The notes under the pieces were generated by a model. The model was not told the origin of the DNA and did no database searches. It saw nothing but the letters and a program-made list of their open reading frames with translations. Positions 1-14,300 of a DNA stretch of 64,000 nucleotides are shown here, piece by piece. The stretch is from Rutpela maculata (Eukaryota > Arthropoda > Insecta > Coleoptera > Cerambycidae), in NCBI GenBank assembly GCA_936432065.2, contig OW386293.2, forward strand, positions 49,075,923 through 49,139,922. The letters run 5' to 3'. The stretch's first letter is position 1, and each line of letters starts with the position of its first letter. Position numbers and translations under genes: made by a program.

Positions 1-2052
1 TTGTGATCAAGCAAATGAAAACTGGTCGTCAAGGATAGATGAGTGTGAAATAGTAACGGGATGTTGTACCATTTTAACAATAGATATCGGCAACTGCAAA
101 TATGAGATCCAACAAGAATATAAATAGCAAGATCAGCAACTTGCCAGTTGAGTAGAATTTAGTGCGATGGAAGTATTACGAAACGCTCTAGTTTTCCATG
201 TCTTTCTTTACGCCTACAAGCCATAAATTGTTATGGATGTAAAGGAGGCAGATAGACGAAATATTAATGATTTCGAGATGTAGGCCTGGATTCGCTTCGT
301 TCAAAAAGTTCATTGGATATCTCATCACAATAGCTCGATTTTCCTGAAAGTACTTACGCCCTCCAGAAGAACTCTTTAGCATGGTATTCTGTGGCATCTT
401 ATCATTATTTTGCCAAAATCAATGGGAGAGAAGATTACATAGCAGGGTTAATTGTTCAGGGAAAATCTGATGGTAAACGAGGAAAGTCACAAAACGTCTG
501 ACAAGAGGTTGTGAATATAAAAAACACATATATGAAATAAAGTTTCACGTTATGTTGAAAATCAAAGTTGAATCCTTTAAGTAAAAGGAAGCCTCAATGT
601 ATGTATATGTTAATTTTTTAAAATTAAACACCACGAATAATATTCCAGAAGGGATCTTGTTTGATAGAGCGCTATTGGATAGCTTAGTTGTCAATATCGG
701 AGTACCTCAGGGTCAATACTATTTTAATTATACCTGTTAAATTTTCCGACGTTATAAAATACTGTAAAGTACATTCCACGAGAATAACATACAAATATAT
801 ATTTTTTAATCACCCTACAACTGTTGAAGAATCCGTGCTAAAAATTAATGAACATATTTTTTAATACATCTATATAATTAGATAGATGTAAAACTTAGCT
901 ACTGTAAAACTGTTGCCATAACATTCAAACCTGTCCAGAGTACGTTTGAAGAAAATCTTGTGCATCTATTTTTAGACGGTGAGCAAATTAATACTAAACA
1001 TACTGTGCTAAGTCTAACCAAAGTTGTGCAATCATCTTTCGCTAAACTATTTACCAATTTAAACACGTATTATCTACCGCAACAAAGTTAAGACTCAAAT
1101 TTGTTCATTTTATCCGAAATTGAATTTGCTGATGTCGCTTACAACGTTTGTTTAACAAAAAAGAAGGCTTATCGATTACAAAACGTCTACTAGTTATGTT
1201 TTCGTTTTTCAGCTGGTGTGCCAAAGTATGAATATATCATTCATTATTTGAAACGGAATAATATGCATAATATGGATCGGACATGCGAGCTCCCTTGCAT
1301 TTATCTTGCGTACTGTCTGCTACAGAATATTGCCATGTAATTAAGAAATTTTCCAAAATCAACATCAAAATGCTCATCTTGAAATCGTAGAATATACTTA
1401 GTACACTCCTATGCAACTACTCTCTTTAAATCATCTATTTTATACCTGGCAGCAGATTCATATAATAAAATTTCCCAGCCTTTTTTGTCATTCATTCGCT
1501 GTCATATTCTTTTTTAGGGAAAAAGTAACACAGTTCTTTTTATTTTTAACCGACTTTTTTAAATATTCACATATAATACATCACTGTGCTCGGGATGACG
1601 TGGAATGGTATTTCAAGTTAACACTTCAAGTTAACACCACAGGATGATATTTGAAAAAAAGTTGGAGGTGGTTTCTTGGGGGTTAGGTATTATTAGAATT
1701 CAAGTATAAAATTTAATTTAATATTGTAATTCTTATGGATATTATGATGTTTGTGCTTAATAAATTATCTATGTGATGTAATATAAGGCACTGATCTTAT
1801 TTGGCATCTGTTAGCTGACCTCCATCAGATTAAATAAAAACAATTTTTTTATTTATAGTGAAATTAATTTCCTCTTCCGAAAAAATTCCAGTGTCACGAC
1901 AGAAATACTAACCAAAATTTCAGAGTCACGTCTGTTTGCTTCTCTACCAAACAAACCATTAGGATTCGTAATAACTCAAATAATTTCCCATTATTCAAAT
2001 AGCTTGGGTAGCTTTATAAAGGACACCATGTATATTATGAATTCTATTTCAG
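1..2052. other. Sequence upstream of the first visible exon, no gene recognised
   Basis: This is probably intronic. I find no aminopeptidase exon and no HEXXH-coding segment. A minus-strand open stretch at 188-397 and a plus-strand open stretch at about 864-1091 (with the words STFEENLVHLFL) are too short and featureless to assign, and may be decayed transposon remnants. Confidence 0.6.
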
Positions 2053-2221
2053 AAATGAGTTAGATACCGATGGCTATGATTTATTAAGGGACCTGGCTTT
2101 AATCAAGGATGGTCATTGGTACAACTATTTTGAGGCATGGGGATATTCAGCAGGATATCCGGTAATGCATCTTCATGCCTATCCCTTCGGTTCTGATACG
2201 AATATTATGAACATTACACGG
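2053..2221 (+). CDS. Aminopeptidase N exon (first in window)
   Basis: The acceptor is ttctatttcag and the donor is gtaagt. The exon begins with one base of a split codon and ends in phase 0. It reads DLLRDLALIKDGHWYNYFEAW and then SAGYPV, matching the family's DLW..L and W....GYPV block that closes the catalytic domain. The preceding exon is not visible in bases 1-2052. Confidence 0.9.
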
Positions 2222-5200
2222 GTAAGTATGAAGTGTATGATATAAAGGAGATTGAGCTTTTTCAATGTTCAAACAAGAATTGTTTAATTTTACAAAACTT
2301 CTCACAGTACTTGTTATTATAGCTACAACAAATTAAAACAATAAAATTGTTTTGATGCTTAATTTGACTTCACTAATAGAAGTTTACAAAAGTACTAACG
2401 AAATTATCACTATCTTATTTGTTTCTTTTTACGCACGTTTAGAATTGTTTAGAACTACTCCTTTTTAACTTTGACTTTTTTAGAAACGTTTCGTTTATCC
2501 TACGGAAGACATGCCAGACTATGAAGATGTATATATGATACCGATAACCCAAACTAGTGAGGGTAACGACTTTCGTATTGTGTTTTACGAAAATTTTCTT
2601 GCACCAAATGGGCCCTCAAACACATTTTTTTATGGAAGGTGGGCCTGGGTGATATTTAATTTACAAGTTACTGGCTTCTATAGAGTCAATTACGACGAAG
2701 AGTTGTGGCAGAGAATTATAGATAGAGGCTTAAAAAATGGAGACCAGAGACCTCAAATTCATGTTCTAAACAGGTACCTATCTATCTGTTTTTTCTCTCT
2801 AGTTGATATTCACTTTTATAAGAGCCATTTGCAGATGGTTAATTGTACTTGAAAGAGATTTTATGAAGTAATGGAGTGTAAGAGTTAGTCATAATAGTAA
2901 TAATTATATTCGCTTGGCAAATTAAAATATGAGAAAATAGATTTTTTATAAAAAATAGGTTGCATTTATAAAATGTAGCCCCTCAGAAATTTTTGTGAAA
3001 ATTGTTCTTAGTGAAAAGGCAAATAACAATTGTTTTTTAATAATATTTGATAGGGCTCAATTGGTGGATGATATTTTTAATATTGCAAGAATAGGGGACG
3101 TGAGCTACGCCTTAGCTTTCGAGTTGGCAGATTTTCTTGTGGACGAAACTGACTATTATCCCTGGTACTCAGCATTTAATGCTTTCTCATATTTATTAGG
3201 AAAACTGGACGATGACGAAGTTGAAGCAAATCTTAAAGTAAGTAAAACAATATTGTTCAATAAATAAAATATTTATTTAACATTTGGTATAATGCAGGTT
3301 GCTTCACATTCGAGAATTAAAAAAAAAATCGTAAACAATTTTTTCAATATAAAACAGTTTAAGTAATTTTCAACATTAAAACACTGAACACTACACTCTA
3401 CACAAATTTTACTAACCAAATTAGCGTCGTTCGCCTGGTGATGATTAAAAAGAAATGCAAAAAACAGACTTCAGATACATTATAAAATATGTTTTTAAAA
3501 TTAATACACTTTTGAAATATTTATTATTTAAATCTGCTTTCTAGTAAACCTCTTTATTTTACCCGCAATATGATACCAAGCGACAACGGCAAATGAATCT
3601 ATTATATCCGATTCAAAAGTGTATATACAGTGTGTCCCAGGATAGATGTAACAAGAGGCGTAATGGACCAAAAATTTTGGAATTTTGGAATGGTATTTGG
3701 GGATTGAGTCCTGCTTGTTGTAAAACTAAAGTATACCAAAAATGACTTGATTTGGTGTTCTACAGGGTGTTTTACAAGCAAAGTTGTAAAAATCACCACT
3801 AATAAAGTACCTTATTTTTTAAAAATATGAAAAAATTCCACTAAGAAAAGTTATTTAGAATGCAAATTTCAGGAATATGAAATTTGAAACTTCTCATTTT
3901 TTGCGAATACAGAGTTGACTTCACATTTAAAGTTGTGTAGGAGCAAATGTTAATAATTTCAAAAAGTAGGCTATTGGTATATAAAAAATTGAATATACGA
4001 GATGTAAGAAGGTATAATGTTAATCGAACTAATTGTAAAACAAGAAACAATTACTAACAGAAGATTAATGAGGTTTAAAAATTATAACAAGTAATAAATG
4101 CCAAAAACATAACAGATTCACAAACAAATTAATTATTGACCGATACAAAACAGTGTTTTTATTATTCGACGTAGCTACCACCCACATCCACACACATTTC
4201 GATCCTTCGCCTGAAGTCCTTAAGCCTGTTTCGAATATGATCTAACGGTATGGAGTTTACGGCATTTGTAATTCTCTGCTTCAATACTGCTACATCGTTA
4301 GAAAGTGGTTTTTCTCCAGAATTTAAATTCAACCACCGATTAACCATTTCTGTGGAGTGGCCAGGGCAACCATCATGTTGAAAATGAACTAAAGGCATAT
4401 CTCTTAAAATAGTTAAATGTTCTTTCTAAATCTTTCAAGAAGCTGTAAATAAGTGTGCTGGTTTAACCTTCCCTCAATGAAATAAGGTCCAATAACTCTA
4501 ACGTGATAAGAAACGGCACACCTTTTTTATAATATTGTCTTCTACAATGAATTCTAAAATTTGGATTTTCAGAAGCTCAAAACCGACAATTCTGAGATGA
4601 AACAACACCATTGGTTGTGAATGTGGATTCATCTGAGAAAATTATGAAATGATGAAAAATCTCTCTTCCATGATTTTTTCTCCAATGGTCAAACAAAAAT
4701 CCAACCTACGGCCGTCATCTCCCTCTTCAAGCGTATGTTTATAATTTGCTTTATATGCCCTCATTTTTTTTGCCTTGTAAATTCTTTGGAGTTCAGACTT
4801 GCTAATATTAATAAGAGCTGATCTCTCTATTAGTGGCATCCTAGGATTTTCTATAACAGAGGCATGAGCTATAATAGCCCCAATATTTTCTTCATCATAT
4901 GCTTTTATTTTTATTTGGCTGCTGGTTTCCGGGTTTTCTCCCGCGTAGACTTGGTTGAGTGCTTGACGTTTCGACCATGTTGTCGTGGTCTTCTTCTGTC
5001 GTGGTAGCTTCAGAAGAAGACCACGACAAGATGGTCGAAACGTCAAGCACTCAACCAAGCCTACGCAGAAGAAGACCCGGAAACCAACAGCCAGATCACC
5101 AGCTCCGCGAAAGCCTTAGCACCAAGGTGACAAAGCAGTGTTTGGAAATTTCAAATGAAATTGGCTTACCACTTCTCTTAGCGAGTTTTTACCGCCAATT

Positions 5201-8200
5201 CCATAGCATTGCACAATATAAATTTTTTCACGCACTTTGAGTACCATTTCCACTTAATTTTTTATGCTTGGTTCGTTAATTTGAAACAGAAATTAAGGAT
5301 AATATTGATTACGTTTGACAGATATGTCAATAATAAATGATAAATGTGTATCCACTGCTTTTCTCATAGCCTACTTTTAGCTTCTACATAACTTTAAATA
5401 TTAATTCACAAAAAATAATTTCTATGCAGTTTTAACTGAATGGTTCAAAATAAAATACTAATTTATTGAAAAAATGGGAAGTTTCAAAAAGATAATTTTA
5501 TATTCCTGAACTTTGGTATAGAGGTATAAAATTGCATTCTAAATAATTTTTCTTAGTGGAATTTTTTTCATATTTTGAAAAATAAAGGTACTTTATTAGT
5601 GGTGATTTTTACAACTTTGCTTATAAAACACCCTGTAGAACACCAAATCAAGTCATTTTTGGTATACTCTAGTTTTACAACAAGCAGGACTCAATCCCCA
5701 AATACCATTCCAAAATTCCAAAATTTTTGGTCCATTACACCTCTTGTTATATCTATCCTGGGACACACTGTATATATAGCTCTGGCGCGGTGCGGTGGGT
5801 CGGTCACATTGGACCAGTCCCTTTGAACAATTGGAAACAATTATGCTTTATATCATATGAAATAGATTTCGTTCATTTTTGGCAACTTAATTGTAAATAC
5901 ATCAAAGAAAAGTTTGTATACTATGCGAGGACCTGCTAATTTATAGGGGGTGGATGCCACCTCTTTTCAGAGGGTGGTATCTAAGAAAAAGAAAATGAAT
6001 ATATTGAAACTAAAAGAGAATAAAATTTTGAAAAGAAAAGGTTCTATGCAACCTTTCATTTGATAAAATTTTAGCTCGATACCTCATATATGGTGTTTGT
6101 TATTCAATTTCCAAATTTAAAATTCTTCACTATTCGACTGGCCCTGTGAAAAATAAAAGCCGGTTAGGTTTACTAAAAAGGTAAATTCGTCATTCGACTT
6201 AAGGAATATCAGATACTAAATGAGGAAAAAACAGAAAAGTTATTGTTTAAATAAATAGTTCTTCTACACATTATTCGGTTGCTGTACGTAGATGCCTTTT
6301 GCTCGATGGCCCTTCCCTAAAACTTGTACTGTTGACAGAGACACCATTACCCAAAAAAAAACCGCAAAATTCATGGCAAGTCCGATACATATCATCCCCA
6401 CAATTCTAGTTTTCACATTTTTTTTTACAAAATTGAAAAGAGGATCAAAAATAGCTATCCAAGGATTGGTATCGCCACCGCAGGCATCAAACATGCTTTA
6501 AGGTACCTTACCCATTCATCACAATAAATTGATGAGAATAACTAGGTACTTTAAAAATGCTTATTTGATATCTTCAATAACTTTAATCAAACGCCTGAAC
6601 AGATACGAAAAGAATTAATAGGAACATTTTCGTAGAAAATTTAGTCAGCTTTAATTTTGCATATAGCCACTTTGTGATTAGGGCTAACTGTTTTCGAGAT
6701 ACAGGGTGTAATCATTTTCATGTCATTAAAAAAAAACTGGTGGTGGGGAACAACTAAACGAACAAAAAAACCTTATATAACATGGGTCTAAAACCCATAG
6801 TTTTAGAAAAAATAAATAAAAATTTCGAAAATTTTCAATAAAATTGCTTGAGAACTGCTGAAATGTTGAGGTAGGCTTTTATTTTGGCGTGTCGGCGCCT
6901 CTAACCATCTAATACGGCTTTTTCAAATTATCGCGCTCCTTTGTAGAGACCGCGCGTGGGCGAAGACACAAGTTAATAATCACACTTTTTTATGGTTTTT
7001 TTAAAAGTAAGTAAGGTAAAACTATACTCCCTCTCGTGCAATATTTTAGTTTCTGCGGGTACTTTGTTAAGCACACGCGTCGAACCCATTCGTTGTTTTC
7101 GTTCTTTTTTAATTTTAGGCCACGTATTTACAGTTAAGATTTGTTTTATTGACTTACCGTTCAAGTCGTTAAGTTTTTGATTTCGTACAGACACTGCTTG
7201 TTCGTTCTTTTTGTGTTAATCTTGGATTTTGGACCAAGTTTTTATTTTTATTTTCTTTATTGACAACGTTAGTTAATAGTTTAGTGTGGTATTTTAATGT
7301 GCATAGAAACCAGAAAAAATGATCATAATTTACCAAATGTGTTAAACGGAGTGCGTATGTCCTTAGTTCGACGAAAAGTGTATTGATGCAGACGGAAGCC
7401 ATTTTGAACAATTTATGTAAATCAACTTTATTGGTAAGATCTAGATTTATTGAAAAATTTTAGTTTTCGATACCTGATCGGCAATTCGTTAAATAAATCA
7501 GATTTTTTCCAAACTTAATAATTCTGTTATGGTATCTCAGATGTCTAATTCTTTATTTCCCAATGTCGTGCAATAATTTCTCGTTTTTTAAGCTTTTAAC
7601 CCAGAACACTCATTTAGGTTACAAATGTTAATAAACCACGTTTAAATCTGATAAATTATAAACAACAATGAAAGCTCCAATATTTTGTTCTAAATAAAAA
7701 ACACACATGTAAAGAAATGCTGTGTTTAAACCCCTTCTACGCCTATGAATTGCTTGCAGTTCTGCAAAAAAGAGATAAGGAATTATTTACATTTTTATAA
7801 TTGGTTCGGTTGAGGCGCGCATCAAAGGTACCGCCGTTTGCTTTGAACCGCAGGCCGACAACGAGTCGGTCGGTAATCTTTGCACTTTTTTATGACAATT
7901 TAAAAGTCGTAGAATTATACCTAGTACACGTCCATTGACTCACAAAGGCAGTGGTTCTCAAATGTTTACCACTCTAATATTTAAATTATTGACCTAGGTC
8001 AGTTTTTTTTAAAGTGCCCCTAGGGGAAAATGTCATAAAGGTTTTTTGTTTGTCTAGTCGGTCCCCATTACCAGTTTTTTTTAATGACATGAAACTGATT
8101 ACACCCTGAAAGAGCGGAAAACCAAAAACCGGTACCTTCTTCGTGTCCCACTGCACCCCCTGCACCTCCTATGTTCGGGGACTTTTGATATGTTTACCTC

Positions 8201-11200
8201 CTAAATAGTCCAAACACAGCTCTCAAGTAAAAAATTGTGATCTCGGCATTTCCCTCTAGACCCCCTTATTGAACGTTCATTGACGGGGCTAAGAGATAAC
8301 TAATAGGTTATGTACAAATCTGCTTAGTCGAGTCAGACAAATCATCAGTTACCTACTAAGAGATGGCACACATAACTGAAGAAATTCGGGAGAAATCGGA
8401 ACAGTTCATAGGCAGCAGTAAAATAATAGGAATTTTAGTGGTGAGGAGAGAACAGGGAAAATTTTCGGGACGTTGTGGGCGATAATGAGTGTGTGTAAAA
8501 TTTGAAGTAAGATGAAAAACAGTGGCAAATTTTAATTTTTAAATGTTCATATAACATTTTTAAGATTAGGCAATTGAATACAAGTATTACCGTCTCTTAT
8601 AGTCACATTACAAATCACATTATTTGCTTTGAATCTTATACTAAGCTGTCCTCGGATTTTAAAGCCAATATTCTCCCTTCTCTTCGTCTTTATTTCATTA
8701 CATTTAGAATTGACATAGACAACTCTTAGACAGATTTTTTTTTATTGAAATACTTTACAGGCATACATCTTGAACCTAATGAAAAATATAATACCTATAC
8801 CAATTGCGATCAATCAAGATGACACACATATAGATGTATTAAAAAACGTAATGGCTCTTGAGTGGGCATGCAACTTGGGTCACTCTGACTGTATCGTTTA
8901 CGCTACTATGAAATTCAGATACTTCAAGGCTTCACAATCAAGGTTAGTAAGATTTAAATATATGTTGTATAAACTGTGTAATAACCAGATGTACTACCTA
9001 GGAATATTAAAATATTTCGTAATGATTTGATCTTTCGGGATACGACATGTCTGATATTTAAACGGAAGTTGATAGGAAGTTGAAGACATAACAGAATACC
9101 TATTTTAACCAAGCTAACAACTATGCCACATCTCCAGAATCTATAGTCGGTCGAGTAAGCAAGAAAAATAGTATTTACCTAACATACGTCAGGAGAATAC
9201 TAGCATCAATTGGCAATTGCTATTGGTTAACTTTGAGGTGAAGTAAGAATAACAGTTGACCACGGCCTAGTTGAGATGTTCATATTAAGACTACCGCAAT
9301 TTTTCGAAATTGTGTTTGCAAATTTACGAAGGCTAGTATTCTAGGGTTAAGAAGATATAAAACTTAAATTTTTTACTTCATCCTATGGACTTCTGAATAC
9401 GTTTTAGAGCCTTTCTTTGAATTCAGCTTCCCTAGAAGCATATTATTATACACCTAAGTCGACTATATTAAAATAATTTATTTCAAGGGGGATATTTTGG
9501 GAAATATATGGTAGGTTTCAGCTTTCTCTCCTTCCTAAACGTTGACAATGAATCTGGACATGATGCATGGCAAGTTTGGTGTCCTCCGCAAGCAAGAAGC
9601 GCTATTTTTTTTGGAAAATATGTTGCTTAAATAGTCGACTACTACCTCTAATGGTACCGGAAGTACGGTGCGCTACAACCAAATTTAAATCAAAGTTGAT
9701 GCCACTCGGAATCTTTTCTACACATTTTTGTATGTATGTAGAACCAATTTCCACGATATTTAAAATCATTCATCGCAGACATTTTTTTTACAAGTGTTTT
9801 ACTTTTTTTGTTCAATGACACAGCCAGCCACACAAAAGAAAGTGGTCTGGCCTACAGACCAGATCAGCGTATCCTTATGTATTTGGACCCGCTGAAACCG
9901 AATCCGAAGAATTGTCAGATTGGCTCGTTTTTCACCCCAAACCCCCCAAAAAACACTCCCTTAAAATATGGTCTGTCTGGCGGACCATACCAGTGTATCC
10001 TTATGTATTTGGATGCTCTGAAACAGAATCCAAAGTCAGAATTATCAGATTCTCTCGTTTTTCACCTCTAACCCTAAAAAACACCCCCAAAACACAAAAA
10101 GAAGTGGTCTGGCCTGAGGACATGTATTTCGATAAGCCGAAACCTAATCCGAAATCAGATTGTGAGATTGGCTCGTTTTTCAGTTTTTCAGACCAGTGTA
10201 TCCAGATACATAAGGATACACTGGTGTGGTCCGCTGGACAGATCATTTTTTCTGGGGGGGGGGGAGAAGGGTGTTTATTTTTTGAAAACGAGCCAATCTG
10301 ACAATTCTGACAATTCTGACTTCGGATTCGGTTTTAGCGGGTGCAAATACATAAGGATACACTGGTCTGGTTCGCAGACCAGACCACTTTTTTTGTTTTG
10401 TGGGTGTTTTTTGGGATTGGGGGTGAAAACCGAGCTAATCTGACAATTCTGACTTCTGCTTTAGAGGGTCAAAATACATTGAGACACACTGGTATGGTCA
10501 TATTTTATTCGTAATCATCATGATCATCATTATTAAGTAATTAATGAGATATTAATTTTAGTCGATAAGCTAAGAATTGAAATATGTAAGTTTTCTATTT
10601 TCTCCTTGGGAGTTTGCATTACATATATATTTATCCTCTTCTAAAGAAATCTGTAAAGGTATTTACCCAATACTTCCCTCTCTATTTAGCACCTGTTATT
10701 TATTGATTATCTTTTCTGTAGGATAACCAACCATATATTTTTAATTATCAGGTTAAAGTATATCAGGCTTTCTTTCCGACAATAGGGACCACAACATTCC
10801 AAATATTGTTTTCCTCCATCGTTTCTTCAATAAGTATTTTATAGAGTGATTACCCTGTATGTTTTTTACTAGAACTATATCAGGCTTCCCCCTTGCTAAT
10901 TGTGTCAACTACATTACAAATATTATTGTTCACTGTCGCTTCTTATTTTTTTAGATTGAAAACCATTCATTTTTTTAAGTAAAAGTTGAGGCGAGCGTGG
11001 GAGGTGTTGACTTATATTTCGATACATATTGTTAGGCGACGTTCATTGTGGTTAGTACTTAGGCGGGTGCTCGTCCGAGGAAACTCAACGATCTCGTCCA
11101 ACCTTCCAGTGGCTGGTATATCAGCGCATAAGCACAAGCTATGTAATTTAAAGGCAAGGATTGCATAGTGGGTACAGCATCCCTCGAAGCAGATGTAAAG

Positions 11201-11364
11201 TAGTTAGTCCTTTGTCTATTAAATGTTAGGCAAGTAAAAATTCTCTATTCTCTAAAAGAAAGGAGGATCGGCAAAATGTCCAGGCTGGGGCTAGTTCGTC
11301 TCCTGGAGTATGTGATAGGCCTTAGTAGCGGAAATAGGCCGATGTCAAGTAAATAAATTGAAAT

Positions 11365-11397
<33 letters not shown>

Positions 11398-14300
11398 TAA
11401 AGGCCATACCAGCCTGCCAAAAGTCAGCCGAATGGTTGGCAGGCCAAATGCAGAAGGCAGTTATCCTGGGGTCCTTCCGTTTGCTTAGGGCACATGAGTC
11501 TGGAATTTACAGTCACTGACCCTGCGGGATGCGGGGAGTGGCTGTGAATAATTCGCTGGCGCTTCTCTCGTGAGAATGTCGGAGACACGGGAGAACTGTC
11601 CAGAATCGCGTGCGCGAAAAAAAAAAAAAATAATAATAATAATAATAATAATAAGCACCTCCTCCGGCAGATTTGGTCTTCTGAACTGTCGGGCAAGAAT
11701 AAGGTGTCTGCAACTAATATGCTTGCCGTTCCAACCCTCCTTCACTCCTTTGGAGTAGTGAAATGGACACAAGGCGAGCTGCGCCAACTCGATGTAGGAA
11801 CCCGAAAGATGATGCATCTCAACAGAAGCTTGCATCCAAAATCGTCCGTTCCACGGTTATATCTCTCACGACAACAGGGAGGCCGTGGACTCTTGAGTTT
11901 GGAGTATCTACATAGCAGGTCGGCTCTGGATGGAGCTTGCAAGATCATCAAGAGTTCGGATCCCCTTCTCTGCATGGTTAGCGACCATGAAAATGCAGGG
12001 ATAGGAGCGTTCTTATTTAAGGCAGCACAAAGAGCAGCCGATGAACTTGGCCTCGACTTCGACACTGAGCGGGTAAACCCGAGCTCTGTCACCGAGCTGG
12101 AGCCCGCTCAGCTAAAACCCATACAAAAGCAGCAGAGCAACGCAAATTTCTGCAACTGCATAAAGATAAGCCCTTGCATGGAGTCTTCTACAAGAACATT
12201 GAAGACAGGGGCTTATCTGAGAAGCTGACCTTTGCTTTCCTAAGGTCAGCTGGGCTGAAGTCTGAGACCGAACGGTTCATTATGGCTTGCCAGGATGGTG
12301 TCTTTAACACACTCGTCTATCGTCATGTCTTGGGTATAGAGGTCCCTGATGTAAACTGCAGGGCCTGCCGAAGGGCGCCGGAGACACTTATGCACTTGTT
12401 GTCGGCTTGTCCGACATACGCTGTCTCGGCCTATATTCACAGACATGATGGAGCACTACGAGTGCTGTACTATCATCTGCGGCACTCGTATGGGATAGAC
12501 GAGACACCAGTGCTGCCTTACGCTCCGGGGGATATTGAGTCCGTAGTGGGGAATGAGCGGTGCCTAATTTATTGGAACTACTCGTTTCCCACCCTCAGGT
12601 AAATACAGGCCAATAAACCTGATTTAGTCCTGCTCGACCACCAACTCAAGACAATGTTTGTCATTGAATTCTCCGCCCCAGGGGAAACAAACATTGTTCT
12701 GAAAGAGGAGGAAAAAAGGACTAAATATCGAGATCTTCTCTTCGAACTCTGCAGACTCTATCCGGACCACGCTGTTAAACTAGTAGTTCTTATCATAGGA
12801 TACCTCGGTGGGGTGAGACGCACACTGCTTTCGGAACTGAAGACGATACCGGCATGCCGAGAGTCGGCAGAAATCTTAGCCGGAAAAATGCAGAAGGCCG
12901 TTATCCTTGGTTCGTTACGCCTACTCAGAGCACACGATTCGCGGACCCAGTGATCACTAACTCTACGGCGTAGGGAGTGGCCACTGGTATTACCAGCGTA
13001 CCCTCTCTGGTATCGGAGGCAGAGAGAAGGGCGACTGGTTTTGAGAAAAAAAAAATAATAATAATAATAGGTGAATGTGTATCAGGATTTTTTTCCTAGC
13101 GATAGTGACAACTATATTCCAAATATTATTTTTCTTTATTTCTTTTTCCATACCCAGCAGCGAGCATTTTTTTATATCCAGTTTTGTTATGAAAATTCTC
13201 CAGAATGTTATACAGGGTGTTCCTTAATGATGTGCTAATATTTCAGGGTGTGATTCCTTAGATCATTTTATGAAGAAAAGTTCATATGAACATATGTCCA
13301 CAACGGCTAGTCGTTATTTTTTAATATCTCAGAAAGTAGTTTAGATATTATTGTAACGTGTTTCCACCGCTAGGAAACCACCCTCGCAAATTCCGTGGGT
13401 TCCAAAAATTATAACAAGAGATTGTCCACTAACACACTATTAAATAATTTACTGTTTACTTCACAATACTGATTACTAACTTAAATGAACTTTACTGACT
13501 AAAAATAACAATGTTTATCACTTTGTAGTTTTAACCTCACTTTTCCAAACTGTCAATTCAAAAAATTCTACTTTCTATACTTTCTGAACTACCCGCCGAG
13601 AATTCGGCCTTTTATACCTAAAAATTACAGATCTCGATTTTTCTGTGATGACGCCTCCATTCTCTAGATAATTCCGGATGTCATCATACTACTGGTGGTA
13701 GGTGCAAATACATCTCAATTAATTGAAGGGGTTGCAACACATCACATTATTTTCAATATTGGCATGTGTTAATAGGATATATAACCACATATTTTAGTTA
13801 GAATATTTATTTTATTGTCCACCAGTGGCGTCACTGCAAACATGTCCTTCGATATTTTTTACGAAAAAAGTGGCTGGCATTTTTCCATGTGGATAATTTT
13901 TCTGATTAGTCTGATCAATTCTATGTGAATACGGAAATAATTTTTGAACACATAAATCTAATTATCCTTGAATAAACGACGTTTTTGCAAATACCATTCT
14001 CAAAACAATATTTGTTAATATAAAGTAAGTTGTTGGTGTTCAAAACCATCTCAGCGTATTATTTCTTCGATTTTTAGTATGCCACTGAATTTATTTTATT
14101 ATTTCGCTGTTTTCTTCGAATATCTCAGTAAGTATGGTGAATTATACGAATGCGAAAATAGCGATAATGCATTGCTTATATGGTCTCGCAGATGGTAATG
14201 CAACAAAAGCCAGTATGTATCAGGACCTAATCATGCCTTGTCAGATAGCCAATTCTTTTCGACTATTCATTATCGTCTTTGTAGAACTGGTAGTTTCCAA

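Larger units (their letters stand above)
3626..5772 (-). mobile_element. Tc1/mariner-like DNA transposon, decayed
   Basis: The element starts TACAGTGTGTCCCAGGATAG and ends with its inverse, flanked by TA as in Tc1/mariner insertions. The inverted repeats are about 280 bp long and still well matched. A broken transposase lies between them on the minus strand. The short open frames inside the repeats at either end are not genes: they are the same terminal repeat read in opposite orientation. Confidence 0.9.

Noticed and set aside
640..705. Possible extra exon (acceptor-like ttccag at 641-650, then GILFDRALLDSLVVNIGVPQ)
   Set aside because: No similarity to the expected upstream aminopeptidase segment, and no good donor (gtcaat).
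1788..1845. DLIWHLLADLHQ, resembling the DLW..L motif of aminopeptidases
   Set aside because: It lacks a donor site and runs into a stop. The real motif (DLLRDL) is already in the exon at 2053.
3602..3799. Open frame with FTTLLVKHPVEHQIKSFLVY, also found at 5575-5826
   Set aside because: It is the terminal inverted repeat of the Tc1-like element read from either end, not a gene.
6292..6501. Plus-strand frame over 6292-6501
   Set aside because: Shadow of the minus-strand frame, which has the more protein-like composition.
11485..11835. Open frames with runs of Ile, Tyr or Phe
   Set aside because: They are translations of the TAA microsatellite and A-run joining two retrotransposon fragments.
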